Positions 49,522 through 57,688 of a stretch of 64,000 nucleotides of DNA are shown here, one piece after another. The DNA lies in NCBI RefSeq assembly GCF_001303895.1, contig NZ_LJSD01000051.1, positions 124,001 to 188,000 on the forward strand. Reading direction: 5' to 3'. The DNA comes from Mesorhizobium sp. 1M-11. Its GTDB lineage: Bacteria > Pseudomonadota > Alphaproteobacteria > Rhizobiales > Rhizobiaceae. Made by a program: the position numbers and the translations under genes. The notes under the pieces were generated by a model. The model did not search any database, had not been told where the DNA came from, and saw only the letters and a list, made by a program, of their open reading frames with translations. Every line of letters begins with the position of its first letter. Position 1 is the stretch's first letter.

Positions 49522-50538
49522 ATGAAATGGCGCCCGCCGCTCAGCCTGGTGGTGCTGGCCATCCTGTCGACGGTGATGGTGCTGCCGCTGGCCGGCCTCG
49601 CCGGCTACCGGCTGCTGGAGGCTGCCCCGCACAGCGCGCTGATCGCCGGCGCCATCGTGCTCGGGGTCACGCTGGTCATCGGCTTCGTGTTCGTGCGCGT
49701 CATCACGCGGCCGATGTATGAGCTGATGGAGCGCACGGCGCGCATCGCGGCGGGCGATGCCGAGGCGATCCGCCCGCTTTCCCATCACGGCACGCAGGAG
49801 ATGGCTGAGCTGTCGGACGCCTTCCTCGACATGGCGCGCAAGCTGCAGGCGCGCTCCGACACCATCCGCACCTTCGCAACCCATGTCTCGCACGAGCTGA
49901 AATCACCCCTCACCTCGATCCAGGGGGCGGCGGAACTGTTGCGCGATGCCGGCGAGGAGATGGACGCCGCCACCCGCGCCCGCTTCCAGAACAACATCGT
50001 GGCCGATGCCGAGCGCATGAACCAGCTGGTGCGGCGGCTGATCGAGCTGGCGCGGGCGGAAAGCGCGGGGACGGCTGCCGAGACGACGTCGCTTGCCGAA
50101 GCGCTGGCGGGGTTCGCCGTTTCAGGGGAAGGCGCGCCATCCGCCGACGCGGAGCCGCCGGTTCCCGGAACGGCGAGCCCGGCCGTGGTGGTCGAGGCGG
50201 GCGCCGATCTGCGCTTCAGGATGTCGGGCGAAAACGCGGCGATCCTGTTCTCCAACCTCGCCGACAATTCCGCCCGCCACGGCGCCAGCCGCTTCGTGGT
50301 CAGCGCGCGTCAGGAGGATGGCGTCGTGGTGATCGTGGCATCGGACGACGGCGCCGGTGTCTCGCCCGACAACCGGGCCCGCATCTTCTCGCCCTTCTTC
50401 ACCACACGACGCGAAACCGGCGGCACCGGCATGGGCTTGAGCATCGTGGCAGCGCTGGTCAAGGCGCATGAGGGCGGGATCCGGCTGGTGGATGGGGAAG
50501 GTGGCGCGACCTTCGAGATCGAGATCCCGGCAGGGTAG
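49522..50538 (+). CDS. Sensor histidine kinase
   Basis: 338 residues from ATG 49522 (GAGG seven bases upstream). Two membrane helices (about 8-30 and 39-60) enclose a very short periplasmic loop. A HAMP region (RVITRPMYELMERTARIAAG) precedes the H box HVSHELKSPL with His124; the N box is FSNLADNSARHG, with G boxes DDGAGVS and TGMGLSIV. The short loop suggests sensing in the membrane. It pairs with the regulator at 48339, although R2 and R1 elements now separate them. Confidence 0.92.
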   Translation: MKWRPPLSLVVLAILSTVMVLPLAGLAGYRLLEAAPHSALIAGAIVLGVTLVIGFVFVRVITRPMYELMERTARIAAGDAEAIRPLSHHGTQEMAELSDAFLDMARKLQARSDTIRTFATHVSHELKSPLTSIQGAAELLRDAGEEMDAATRARFQNNIVADAERMNQLVRRLIELARAESAGTAAETTSLAEALAGFAVSGEGAPSADAEPPVPGTASPAVVVEAGADLRFRMSGENAAILFSNLADNSARHGASRFVVSARQEDGVVVIVASDDGAGVSPDNRARIFSPFFTTRRETGGTGMGLSIVAALVKAHEGGIRLVDGEGGATFEIEIPAG

Positions 50539-50568
50539 GCGCTGGCGCTTTGGGCGGGCGCGGCGCTT

Positions 50569-50929
50569 TATCTCCCCCCTTGCGGGGGAGAAAGGATTTT
50601 CACGACCTTAGACGAGCACGCCCGCAGGGCGGCGCAGGCTAAGTCGTAGAAAATCCAAGAGAGGGGATTTTCAGCCGAGAGGTTCGCAAGTGAGAGCCAT
50701 CTTCCTCGGGGATGCGAGATGCTGTTGTCAGCGTTGTGCGGGCCCCGGCCCTCGGCTATGGCCTCGGGCGTTCGAGCCTTTTGAAAGGTCCACTGGACCT
50801 TCCAATTCGCCTGCGGCGAACCAGGCTCTCACCCCCTCTCTTGCGATTTCTAGCACTTAGCTCCGCTGCCCTAACGGGCATGCTCGCTAAGATGCTGAAA
50901 TCGCTTTCTCCCCCGCAAGGGGGGAGATA
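50569..50929. repeat. R3 composite element 3
   Basis: Left arm type A (GGATTTTCACGACC ... GTCGTAGAAAATCC), right arm type B (GCGATTTCTAGCAC ... GATGCTGAAATCGC). The centre shares AAAGGTCCACTGGACCTT and GCTCGAACGCC-type sequence, inverted, with element 1. Confidence 0.85.
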
Positions 50930-50947
50930 GAGGCGCAGGCGCTCGGC

Positions 50948-51850
50948 TCACCCACCCAAAAACCCCTGCAGCCGCGGCACCACGAAATCCAGGAACACGC
51001 GCACGCGCTGCGGCATGCGCTGCCCGCCGAGGAACACGGCGTGCAGTTCCTCCTCGTCGGGTTCCACCACGTCGGCCAGCACTTCCACCAGGCGGCCGGC
51101 GGCGATGTCGGCGCGCACGTGATAGTCGCCCATGCGGGCAAGGCCGACGCCGGCCAGCGTCATGCGGCGCACCGTCTCGCCATTGTTGGCCAGCAGCGAG
51201 CCGTTGACGACGCGGTCGACGATGCGGCCGCTTTCCTTGAGCGGCCACACCGGCTGGGCACGGCGGAAGTTGAAGCCCAGGCAGTTGTGGCGGCCGAGGT
51301 CCTCCACCGTCAGCGGCACGCCCCGACGGGCGAGATAGGAAGGGGCGGCGACGATCTTGCGGCGCGCGGTGCCGATGCGGCGCGCCATCATGCCGGAATC
51401 CGACAGCGTGCCGACACGGAAGGCAATGTCGGTGCGGTCCAGATAAAGGTCGACGATCTCGTCCGACAGGGAAAGGTCGACGACGATGTTGGGATAGGCG
51501 CGCCAGAATTCGGGCAGGATCGGCTCCAGCCCCAGCACGCCGATGGCGACCGAGACATTGACGCGCACCGTGCCGCCGGTGGCCGCGGCGCCGTAGGAGA
51601 GCTCCTGCTCGATCCGGTCGAGCTCCTGCAGCAGCGCCTGGCTGCGCTGGTAGTAGACCTGCCCCTCGGCGGTCAGCGACAGCGCCCGGGTCGAGCGCTC
51701 GATCAGGCGCACGCCGAGCCTGGCCTCGATGCGCGACACCAGCTTGCTGACCGTCGATGGCGTGAGCCGCAGCAGCCGCGCCGCTTCCGAAAAACTGCAC
51801 GTCTCGACCACGCGCAGGAACACCTGCATTTCACCGGTGCGGTTGTCCAT
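50948..51850 (-). CDS. LysR-family regulator
   Basis: 300 residues. The N-terminal helix-turn-helix is FLRVVETCSFSEAARLLRLT, PSTVSKLVSRIEARLGVRLI; the effector domain has typical VRVNVSVAIGVLGLEPILPE and ends LDFVVPRLQGFLGG. It is divergent from the aldo/keto reductase gene and probably controls it and perhaps the MFS exporter. Fragments of a close paralogue flank the HNH gene in the island. Confidence 0.92.
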   Translation of the reverse strand: MDNRTGEMQVFLRVVETCSFSEAARLLRLTPSTVSKLVSRIEARLGVRLIERSTRALSLTAEGQVYYQRSQALLQELDRIEQELSYGAAATGGTVRVNVSVAIGVLGLEPILPEFWRAYPNIVVDLSLSDEIVDLYLDRTDIAFRVGTLSDSGMMARRIGTARRKIVAAPSYLARRGVPLTVEDLGRHNCLGFNFRRAQPVWPLKESGRIVDRVVNGSLLANNGETVRRMTLAGVGLARMGDYHVRADIAAGRLVEVLADVVEPDEEELHAVFLGGQRMPQRVRVFLDFVVPRLQGFLGG

Positions 51851-52005
51851 TTTCTGCCCGCCTGTGATTTCGTTTCACAGATGATGGGAAAATCAACGGG
51901 ATTATCAAGCCCCGGACCGACCTTTATGTGATGACGCAAGATAAATCATCGGAATTCACAGCGTGCCGCCAGGCCGCTGGTCAACAAAAGAAGAAGGACA
52001 TCCCC

Positions 52006-52830
52006 ATGCAAACCGTCACCGCCCATGGAGCAGACATCCCCGCGCTCGGCTTCGGCGTGTTCCGCATGTCGGACGCCGAGGTGGAACGGGTCGTGCCGGC
52101 CGCGCTCGAAGCCGGCTTCCGCCATTTCGACACCGCGCAGATCTACCAGAACGAGGCCGCGCTCGGCCGGGCGCTCGAACGCGCCGGCGCTCGCCGCGAC
52201 GAGCTGTTCCTGACCACCAAGGTGTGGGTCGACAATTACAGCGAAGGCAAGTTCGCCGCTTCGGTCGACGAGAGCCTGGAGAAGCTGAAGGTCGACCGGG
52301 TCGACCTGCTCCTGCTGCACTGGCCGGCCGACAAGGTGGCGGTCGCCGACCAGATCGCGATGCTGGATGCGGTAAAGGCCGCCGCCAAGACCAGGTTCGT
52401 CGGCGTCTCCAACCAGAACATCGCGCAGATGCGGGAATCGATCGAACGCTCGACGGCCCCGATCGTCACCAACCAGGTCGAGCTGCATCCTTACCTGCCG
52501 CAGCAGGCGCTGGTCGCTGCCGCCAAGGCAGCCGGCTTAGCCGTCACCGCCTATTACAGCATGGCCGACGGCGCCGTGCCGCAGGACAAGCTGCTGCGCG
52601 AGATCGGCGCGAAATACGGCAAGAGCGCCGCCCAGGTCGGCCTGCGCTGGCTGGTGCAGCAGGGTTTTGTCGCATTGTCCAAGACGGCGAATCCGGCGCG
52701 CGTGCCTGAAAACATCGCCATCTTCGATTTCGCGCTGGATGAAGCCGACCTGGCGGCGATCGCCGGACTGGCGCGGGCGGATGGGCGGCTCGTTTCCCCG
52801 CCCGGGCTGGCGCCGAAGTGGGATGTCTGA
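52006..52830 (+). CDS. Aldo/keto reductase (2,5-diketogluconate reductase-like)
   Basis: 274 residues from ATG 52006 with AAGGA upstream. The catalytic tetrad of the AKR family is present: Asp42 (HFDTAQIYQNE), Tyr47, Lys72 (TTKVW) and His105 (LLLHWPADK). NADPH-binding features include the late segment ALSKTANPARVPENI. The length and motifs match the AKR5-type bacterial reductases. Substrate unknown. Divergent LysR regulator at 50948. Confidence 0.92.
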   Translation: MQTVTAHGADIPALGFGVFRMSDAEVERVVPAALEAGFRHFDTAQIYQNEAALGRALERAGARRDELFLTTKVWVDNYSEGKFAASVDESLEKLKVDRVDLLLLHWPADKVAVADQIAMLDAVKAAAKTRFVGVSNQNIAQMRESIERSTAPIVTNQVELHPYLPQQALVAAAKAAGLAVTAYYSMADGAVPQDKLLREIGAKYGKSAAQVGLRWLVQQGFVALSKTANPARVPENIAIFDFALDEADLAAIAGLARADGRLVSPPGLAPKWDV

Positions 52831-52855
52831 GGGCGCGGTGAGCTTGCGGCGCTGA

Positions 52856-53033
52856 CCCCCTCTCCGTCACGCCCCCATATCGGCGGCAAAGCCGCCGGGG
52901 GCGTGCCACCTCTCCCCCATTTCATGGGGGCGAAGAACCCTGGCTGGAGAAGCGCTGGCGCTGAAACCGCGATTCCTCGCCCCTGCCGAAGGCGGGGGAG
53001 AGGTGGCGCCGCGAAGCGGTGACGGAGAGGGGG
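52856..53033. repeat. R5 element, second copy
   Basis: CCCCCTCTCCGTCAC at the left and GTGACGGAGAGGGGG at the right, with inner arms CACCTCTCCCCCATTTCATG and GCGGGGGAGAGGTGG. The arm order is inside-out relative to the copy at 33116. Confidence 0.75.
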
Positions 53034-53124
53034 TCAGCGCACCATGCAGAGGCGATGAAAATGCCGGAACGCCGGAAGTGGGTTTCGGCTGGCCGCTCCA
53101 ACATCACATGCCCATCAGGGCGCA

Positions 53125-54369
53125 ATGAATGTGAAGGCTAATGTCATGAACGTCATGGATACCAAGGATACCAACGAGGCCACCAGCACGGCGGCCGCCC
53201 CCTCCGCCCGGCTGGCGCTTCTCGCGCTGGTGATCGGCGCTTTCGGCATCGGCACGACCGAGTTCTCGCCGATGGGGCTGCTGCCGGTGATCGCGCAAGG
53301 GGTCGACGTGTCGATCCCGACAGCGGGCCTCTTGATCAGCGCCTATGCGATCGGCGTGATGGTCGGCGCGCCGTTCATGACGCTGGCCTTCAGCCGCTTC
53401 GGCAAGCGCACGGCGCTGATGCTTTTGATGACCATCTTCACCGTCGGCAACCTGATGTCGGCGATGGCGCCGGGCTATTACACGCTGCTTGCCGCCCGCC
53501 TCGTCACCAGCCTCAACCATGGCGCCTTCTTCGGCCTGGGCGCCGTGGTGGCGGCCAGCGTCGTGCCGAAGGAAAAACAGGCAAGTGCGGTCGCCGCCAT
53601 GTTCATGGGCCTGACGATCGCCAATATCGGCGGCGTGCCGGCCGCGACCTGGGTCGGCCAGCAGATCGGCTGGCGCATGGCCTTTGCCGGCACGGCCCTG
53701 ATCGGCCTTGCCGCGATTGCGGCGCTGTGGTTCGCGCTGCCCAAGGGTGAACGCGGCCAGATGCCGGATGTGAAGCGCGAGCTCACCGTGCTGACGCGCC
53801 CCGCCGTGCTTTTGTCCATGGCCACCACCGTGATGGGTGCGGGCGCGATGTTCACGCTCTACACCTATGTCGCGCCGACGCTTGAAACGCTGACCGGCGC
53901 CTCCGGCAGCTTCGTCACGCTGGCGCTCGCCCTGATCGGCGTCGGCTTCACCATCGGCAACTGGGCGGGCGGGCGGCTGGCCGACTGGTCACTCGACGGC
54001 GCCACCAAGATCTTCCTCGGCGCGCTGGCGCTCATCATGTTCGTGCTGCCGCTGCTGTTCGCCAGCCATATCGGCGCGGCCATCGGCCTGCTGGTCTGGG
54101 GCGGTGCGGCCTTCGCCATCGTGCCGCCGGTGCAGATGCGGGTGATGGAGGCAGCCTCCGAAGCGCCCGGCCTCGCCTCCTCGATCAATGTCGGCGCCTT
54201 CAACCTCGGCAACGCGCTGGGCGCAGCGCTGGGCGCCGCCGTCATCAGCCTTGGCCTCGGCTACGCCGCCGTCTCCCTCGCGGGCGGCCTGCTCGCCGCG
54301 GCCGGCCTCGGGCTGGTGTTCGTCGGTGGCAGGCAGAAGGCAAGGCAGCTGGCGGTTTGTGAGGTTTGA
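53125..54369 (+). CDS. MFS exporter (DHA1, AraJ/YdhP-like)
   Basis: 414 residues, 12 membrane segments. The first helix motif IGAFGIGTTEFSPMGLLPVI is the TEF signature of the sugar-efflux/drug antiporter DHA1 group (AraJ, YdhP, YnfM). Motif A is FSRFGKRTALML. The N terminus (about 25 residues) is long and Thr/Ala-rich; internal ATGs at 53146 and 53155 could be the true start. It follows the reductase on the same strand and may export its substrate or product. Confidence 0.9.
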   Translation: MNVKANVMNVMDTKDTNEATSTAAAPSARLALLALVIGAFGIGTTEFSPMGLLPVIAQGVDVSIPTAGLLISAYAIGVMVGAPFMTLAFSRFGKRTALMLLMTIFTVGNLMSAMAPGYYTLLAARLVTSLNHGAFFGLGAVVAASVVPKEKQASAVAAMFMGLTIANIGGVPAATWVGQQIGWRMAFAGTALIGLAAIAALWFALPKGERGQMPDVKRELTVLTRPAVLLSMATTVMGAGAMFTLYTYVAPTLETLTGASGSFVTLALALIGVGFTIGNWAGGRLADWSLDGATKIFLGALALIMFVLPLLFASHIGAAIGLLVWGGAAFAIVPPVQMRVMEAASEAPGLASSINVGAFNLGNALGAALGAAVISLGLGYAAVSLAGGLLAAAGLGLVFVGGRQKARQLAVCEV

Positions 54370-54382
54370 GTGAGGGGGCCCC

Positions 54383-54480
54383 TATCTCCCCCTTGCGGGG
54401 GAGAAAGGATTTTCACGATCTTAGACGAGCGCGCCCCTTTGGGTGGCGCAGTCTGAATGCCAGAAATCGCAAGAGAGGGG
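54383..54480 (+). repeat. R3 single arm, chimeric A/B
   Basis: The left strand is type A (GGATTTTCACGATCTTAGAC) and the right strand type B (TGCCAGAAATCGCAAG), so the stem no longer pairs fully. No partner arm is found. The rest of the gap to 54574 shows nothing. Confidence 0.8.
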
Positions 54481-54574
54481 CGAGAGCCTGGTTCGACGAC
54501 CTCCGGCTATTTTGTCTAAGCGCTTAGGGTGTTACTACGTCCCGATCCGGAACCACCCCCTTTGCTGGTAGGCC

Positions 54575-55096
54575 ATGAACGATCTGAACCGGAGTGTCAC
54601 CCTTACCTTGACCGCCGATGACTATGTCGCGGCCAACAAGCTGTTCATGCTGAAATACTCGACCTCACGCTGGTTGCTCATCTGGTGGTTAGGCTTCGTA
54701 GCGCTGCTGCTCGGCATGTTCTTCGTACCGGCATTGCAGATACACGATGCGCCTTATGCACCGATTGTCTATCTCGGCTTCGCGGTGGTGATCGCGCTGC
54801 CGTTTTACCAATATTTCGTCGGCGCGGCCATTTTTGCCCGCAAGGCCTACGCGGCCCAGAAAACCCTCCAGCACCCGATGACGGTTTCATGGTCGGCTGA
54901 AGGCTTCAGGAGCGTCGCGCAGCAGGGTGACTGGAACAACGCCTGGAGCGACTACCTGAAATGGGCAGAGGACGACAAGGTGATCCTCCTCTATCAGGGG
55001 CCGCGCGTGTTCAACATGCTGCCGAAGCGGATACTAACACCCGCCCAAGTCGATGACATCAGGCAAGTCGTGGCGGCCAACGTCAAGCGCGCATGA
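54575..55096 (+). CDS. YcxB-like membrane protein
   Basis: 173 residues with two close membrane helices (about 33-55 and 62-85). The rest matches YcxB-like proteins: VTLTLTADDYVAANKLF at the N terminus and VSWSAEGFRSVAQQGDWNNA, WSDYLKWAEDDKVILLYQGP, FNMLPKRILTPAQVDDIRQV. The YcxB domain has a beta-sandwich with an unknown role. Stand-alone gene. Confidence 0.82.
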   Translation: MNDLNRSVTLTLTADDYVAANKLFMLKYSTSRWLLIWWLGFVALLLGMFFVPALQIHDAPYAPIVYLGFAVVIALPFYQYFVGAAIFARKAYAAQKTLQHPMTVSWSAEGFRSVAQQGDWNNAWSDYLKWAEDDKVILLYQGPRVFNMLPKRILTPAQVDDIRQVVAANVKRA

Positions 55097-55200
55097 GGAC
55101 GGGGCGAGTGCCGCCGGATCCCCGCAAGAGGGGGAAATAGGCGCCCGCGGCTTCACGCTATCCGGCTCTCCCCGCAAGGGAAGATAAGAGCGCTTCATCT

Positions 55201-56139
55201 TCACCCACCAAGACCACCCTTCGCCGCGATCTCGCCTTCGATCAGGTTGAGGAAGCGCGAGGCGATGGGCGACAGCGCGTTGTCGCGCAGGGTGATGATG
55301 CTGAGGTCCGGCACGAAGATCGGGGTGGCCATGTCGAGGATGGCGATGCGGGTGGCGAGCGCGGGCGATGCCAGCAGGTGCACGACATCCTCGGCCAGCG
55401 GGGCGATGGCGTCGGTGCGCGAGATCGCGGCAAGCGTCAGGAGCACCGAGGCGGTATAGGTCACGCTTTCGGGAAAGCGCGTGCCCTCATCGACGAAGCC
55501 GCGTGCCAGGGCCGACCAGATCGGCGTGCCGACCGGCTGCACCACCCAGTCGTGGCGCGCCAGGTCGGCGAGGCGCAGCCGGCCGCGCCCGGCCAGCGGG
55601 TGGCCTTCTCGCACCACGAATTTCACCGCCTCGGCGCCGATCTGGCGCTCGTCGAACCGCGTGCGGTCCTCGGGTTCGGTCAGCCGGCCGAGCACGAAAT
55701 CATAGTCGCCGGCGCGCATGCGCCGCATCAGCGTCACGCTCGGCTCGACGTCGACCTGCAGCTCCATGCGCGGCGCCAGTTGGCGCAGGCCGATCGCCGC
55801 CGGCAAGGCATAGGCGACGGCGGCGGTGGTGACCGCGCCGATGCGCACCTTGCCGTGGCTGCCGTCGACCAGTTCGGTCAGGTCGCGCCGCAGCTGGTCG
55901 ATCTCGTGGATCACCCGATGCGCGCGCGCCGCCAGCGCCTGGCCGAGTTCGTTGAAGACGACGCCATGCGCGTTGCGCGCGCAGATCGGCTGGCCGACGA
56001 GGCCCTCGATCTCGGCCAGCATGCGCGAGGCCGCCGGCTGCGACATGTGCAGTTCTTCGGCGGCGAGGCCGAGCCTTCCCCGGCGGCGCAGGGCATCGAC
56101 GAAACGCAGTTGGTTCAGCTTCAGATACTGGAACTTCAT
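55201..56139 (-). CDS. GbpR-like LysR regulator
   Basis: 312 residues. The DNA-binding domain is LNQLRFVDALRRRGRLGLAA, EELHMSQPAASRMLAEIEGL; the effector domain contains VRIGAVTTAAVAYALPAAIG and PSVTLMRRMRAGDYDFVLGR. It resembles GbpR, which controls the ChvE sugar-binding gene in Agrobacterium. It is divergent from the sugar ABC operon at 56274, so it probably regulates that operon in response to a sugar. Confidence 0.88.
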   Translation of the reverse strand: MKFQYLKLNQLRFVDALRRRGRLGLAAEELHMSQPAASRMLAEIEGLVGQPICARNAHGVVFNELGQALAARAHRVIHEIDQLRRDLTELVDGSHGKVRIGAVTTAAVAYALPAAIGLRQLAPRMELQVDVEPSVTLMRRMRAGDYDFVLGRLTEPEDRTRFDERQIGAEAVKFVVREGHPLAGRGRLRLADLARHDWVVQPVGTPIWSALARGFVDEGTRFPESVTYTASVLLTLAAISRTDAIAPLAEDVVHLLASPALATRIAILDMATPIFVPDLSIITLRDNALSPIASRFLNLIEGEIAAKGGLGG

Positions 56140-56149
56140 GCGCCCTTCT

Positions 56150-56176
56150 ATCTTACCAATTCCGGTATATGAAGAT
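56150..56176. promoter_or_regulatory. Candidate LysR binding region
   Basis: Inverted repeat ATCTT (56150-56154) and AAGAT (56172-56176), with an inner TACC-N6-GGTA (56154-56167), 10 bases from the LysR start codon and 97 before the ytfQ start. The LysR-type T-N11/12-A pattern is present. Confidence 0.4.
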
Positions 56177-56273
56177 GCCTAATGATGATTTGACGGTTAT
56201 GACCCGGAAAGCCTTGATAGCGGCCGGGCTCGCGGGTGGAGCGCGACCCGTCGCATTCACTCGGGAGGAACCA

Positions 56274-57239
56274 GTGACAAGGACCATCAGGACTATTCTG
56301 CTCGCCTCGGCGGCATCTCTTCTCATCGGCGCTTCGGCGCAGGCCGCCGGCCTGACCGTCGGCTTCTCGCAGATCGGCTCGGAATCGGGCTGGCGCGCGG
56401 CGGAGACCAGCGTCACCAAGCAGCAGGCCGAAAAGCGCGGCGTCGACCTGAAATTCGCCGACGCCCAGCAGAAGCAGGAAAACCAGATCAAGGCGATCCG
56501 CGGCTTCGTCGCGCAGGGCGTCGACGCCATCTTCGTGGCGCCCGTCGTCGCCACCGGCTGGGAGGCCGTGCTGACCGAGGCCAAGGAAGCCAACATCCCG
56601 GTCTTCCTGCTCGACCGCGGCATCGACGGCCCGGAAGACCTCTACACCACCATGGTGGCGTCCGATCAGGTGCTGGAAGGCAAGGTCGCCGGGCAATGGC
56701 TGGTGAAGGAGCAGGCCGGCAAGGACTGCAACGTCGTCGAGCTGCAGGGCACGACCGGCTCGTCGCCGGCCATCAACCGCAAGAAGGGCTTCGAAGAGGC
56801 GATCGCCGGCACGTCGTCGATCAAGATCGTCCGCAGCCAGACCGGCGACTTCACCCGCGCCAAGGGCAAGGAAGTGATGGAAGGCTTCCTGAAGGCGGAG
56901 AATGGCGGCAAGAACATCTGCGCGCTCTATGCCCACAATGACGACATGGCGGTCGGCGCCATCCAGGCCATCAAGGAAGCCGGGCTGAAGCCGGGCACCG
57001 ACATCAAGGTCGTGTCGATCGACGCCGTGCCCGACATCTTCAAGGCGCTCGCCGCCGGCGAAGCCAACGCGACGGTGGAACTGACCCCCAACATGGCCGG
57101 CCCCGCCTTCGATGCGCTGGAGAAGCTGAAGAAGGACGGCACCGTGCCGCCCAAGACCATCATCACGGAATCCAAGCTCTACACGCAGGCCGACGATCCG
57201 ATGAAGGTCTATGAGGAGAAGAAGGGCCTCGGCTACTGA
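56274..57239 (+). CDS. ytfQ: YtfQ-like sugar ABC transporter, periplasmic binding protein
   Basis: 321 residues from GTG 56274, which has GGGAGGAA four bases upstream; the longer ATG frame crosses the divergent promoter. Signal peptide ends AQAAG (about 25). The mature start LTVGFSQIGSESGWRAAETS and DRGIDGPEDLYTTMVASDQV are close to E. coli YtfQ, the galactofuranose-binding protein. Also typical are ALYAHNDDMAVGAIQAIKEA and VSIDAVPDIFKALAAGEANA. First gene of a sugar operon ending with an arabinonate-dehydratase-like enzyme, so its ligand may be arabinose or galactofuranose. An R1 element separates it from ytfR. Confidence 0.92.
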   Translation: MTRTIRTILLASAASLLIGASAQAAGLTVGFSQIGSESGWRAAETSVTKQQAEKRGVDLKFADAQQKQENQIKAIRGFVAQGVDAIFVAPVVATGWEAVLTEAKEANIPVFLLDRGIDGPEDLYTTMVASDQVLEGKVAGQWLVKEQAGKDCNVVELQGTTGSSPAINRKKGFEEAIAGTSSIKIVRSQTGDFTRAKGKEVMEGFLKAENGGKNICALYAHNDDMAVGAIQAIKEAGLKPGTDIKVVSIDAVPDIFKALAAGEANATVELTPNMAGPAFDALEKLKKDGTVPPKTIITESKLYTQADDPMKVYEEKKGLGY

Positions 57240-57295
57240 GGAAGGAAGGAAGGCAATCGCGTATGGCCGTGCTTGCGCCGCGCCATTCCCTTCAA

Positions 57296-57502
57296 CGTTC
57301 CGGAATGGATCCCCGACACTCTCCAGTCGCTTCGCTGCTTCCGAGGTCGAGGATGACGCAGGTTGCGATGTCGCGGCTCCATTTCGGCGTTGATGGTGGT
57401 GCCAAGGCTGGAGATTGGCCGAAGCGCTCTTCCAAGCTCCGTCATCCTCGACCTCGCAGGGAGCGAAGCTCCCGAAGAGTGTCGGGGATCCATTCCGGAA
57501 CG
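57296..57502. repeat. R1 composite element (copy VI)
   Basis: Forward arm 57296-57358, reverse arm 57440-57502. Its centre (GCGATGTCGCGGCTCCATTT and GGAGATTGGCCGAAGCG) is the reverse complement of the centre of copy I at 8480-8675. It lies between ytfQ and ytfR. The rest of the 57240-57688 gap has no gene. Confidence 0.9.
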
Positions 57503-57688
57503 CGGAAGAAGGCGCGGCGATCCAGACCGTGCTTTAGGTCGCCCGGAGAGGCAAATGCAGTCGCGGCAAATGCAACCGTGGCAAACGTGATTGCCCAGCA
57601 GTTGGGGGTGAAGGTCGGGTGGGGCGCAGCAGAGCCTCGCCCGCTCTCCCCTTCCAACACAATATCCATGCGCTGACCGGAGGACGGT

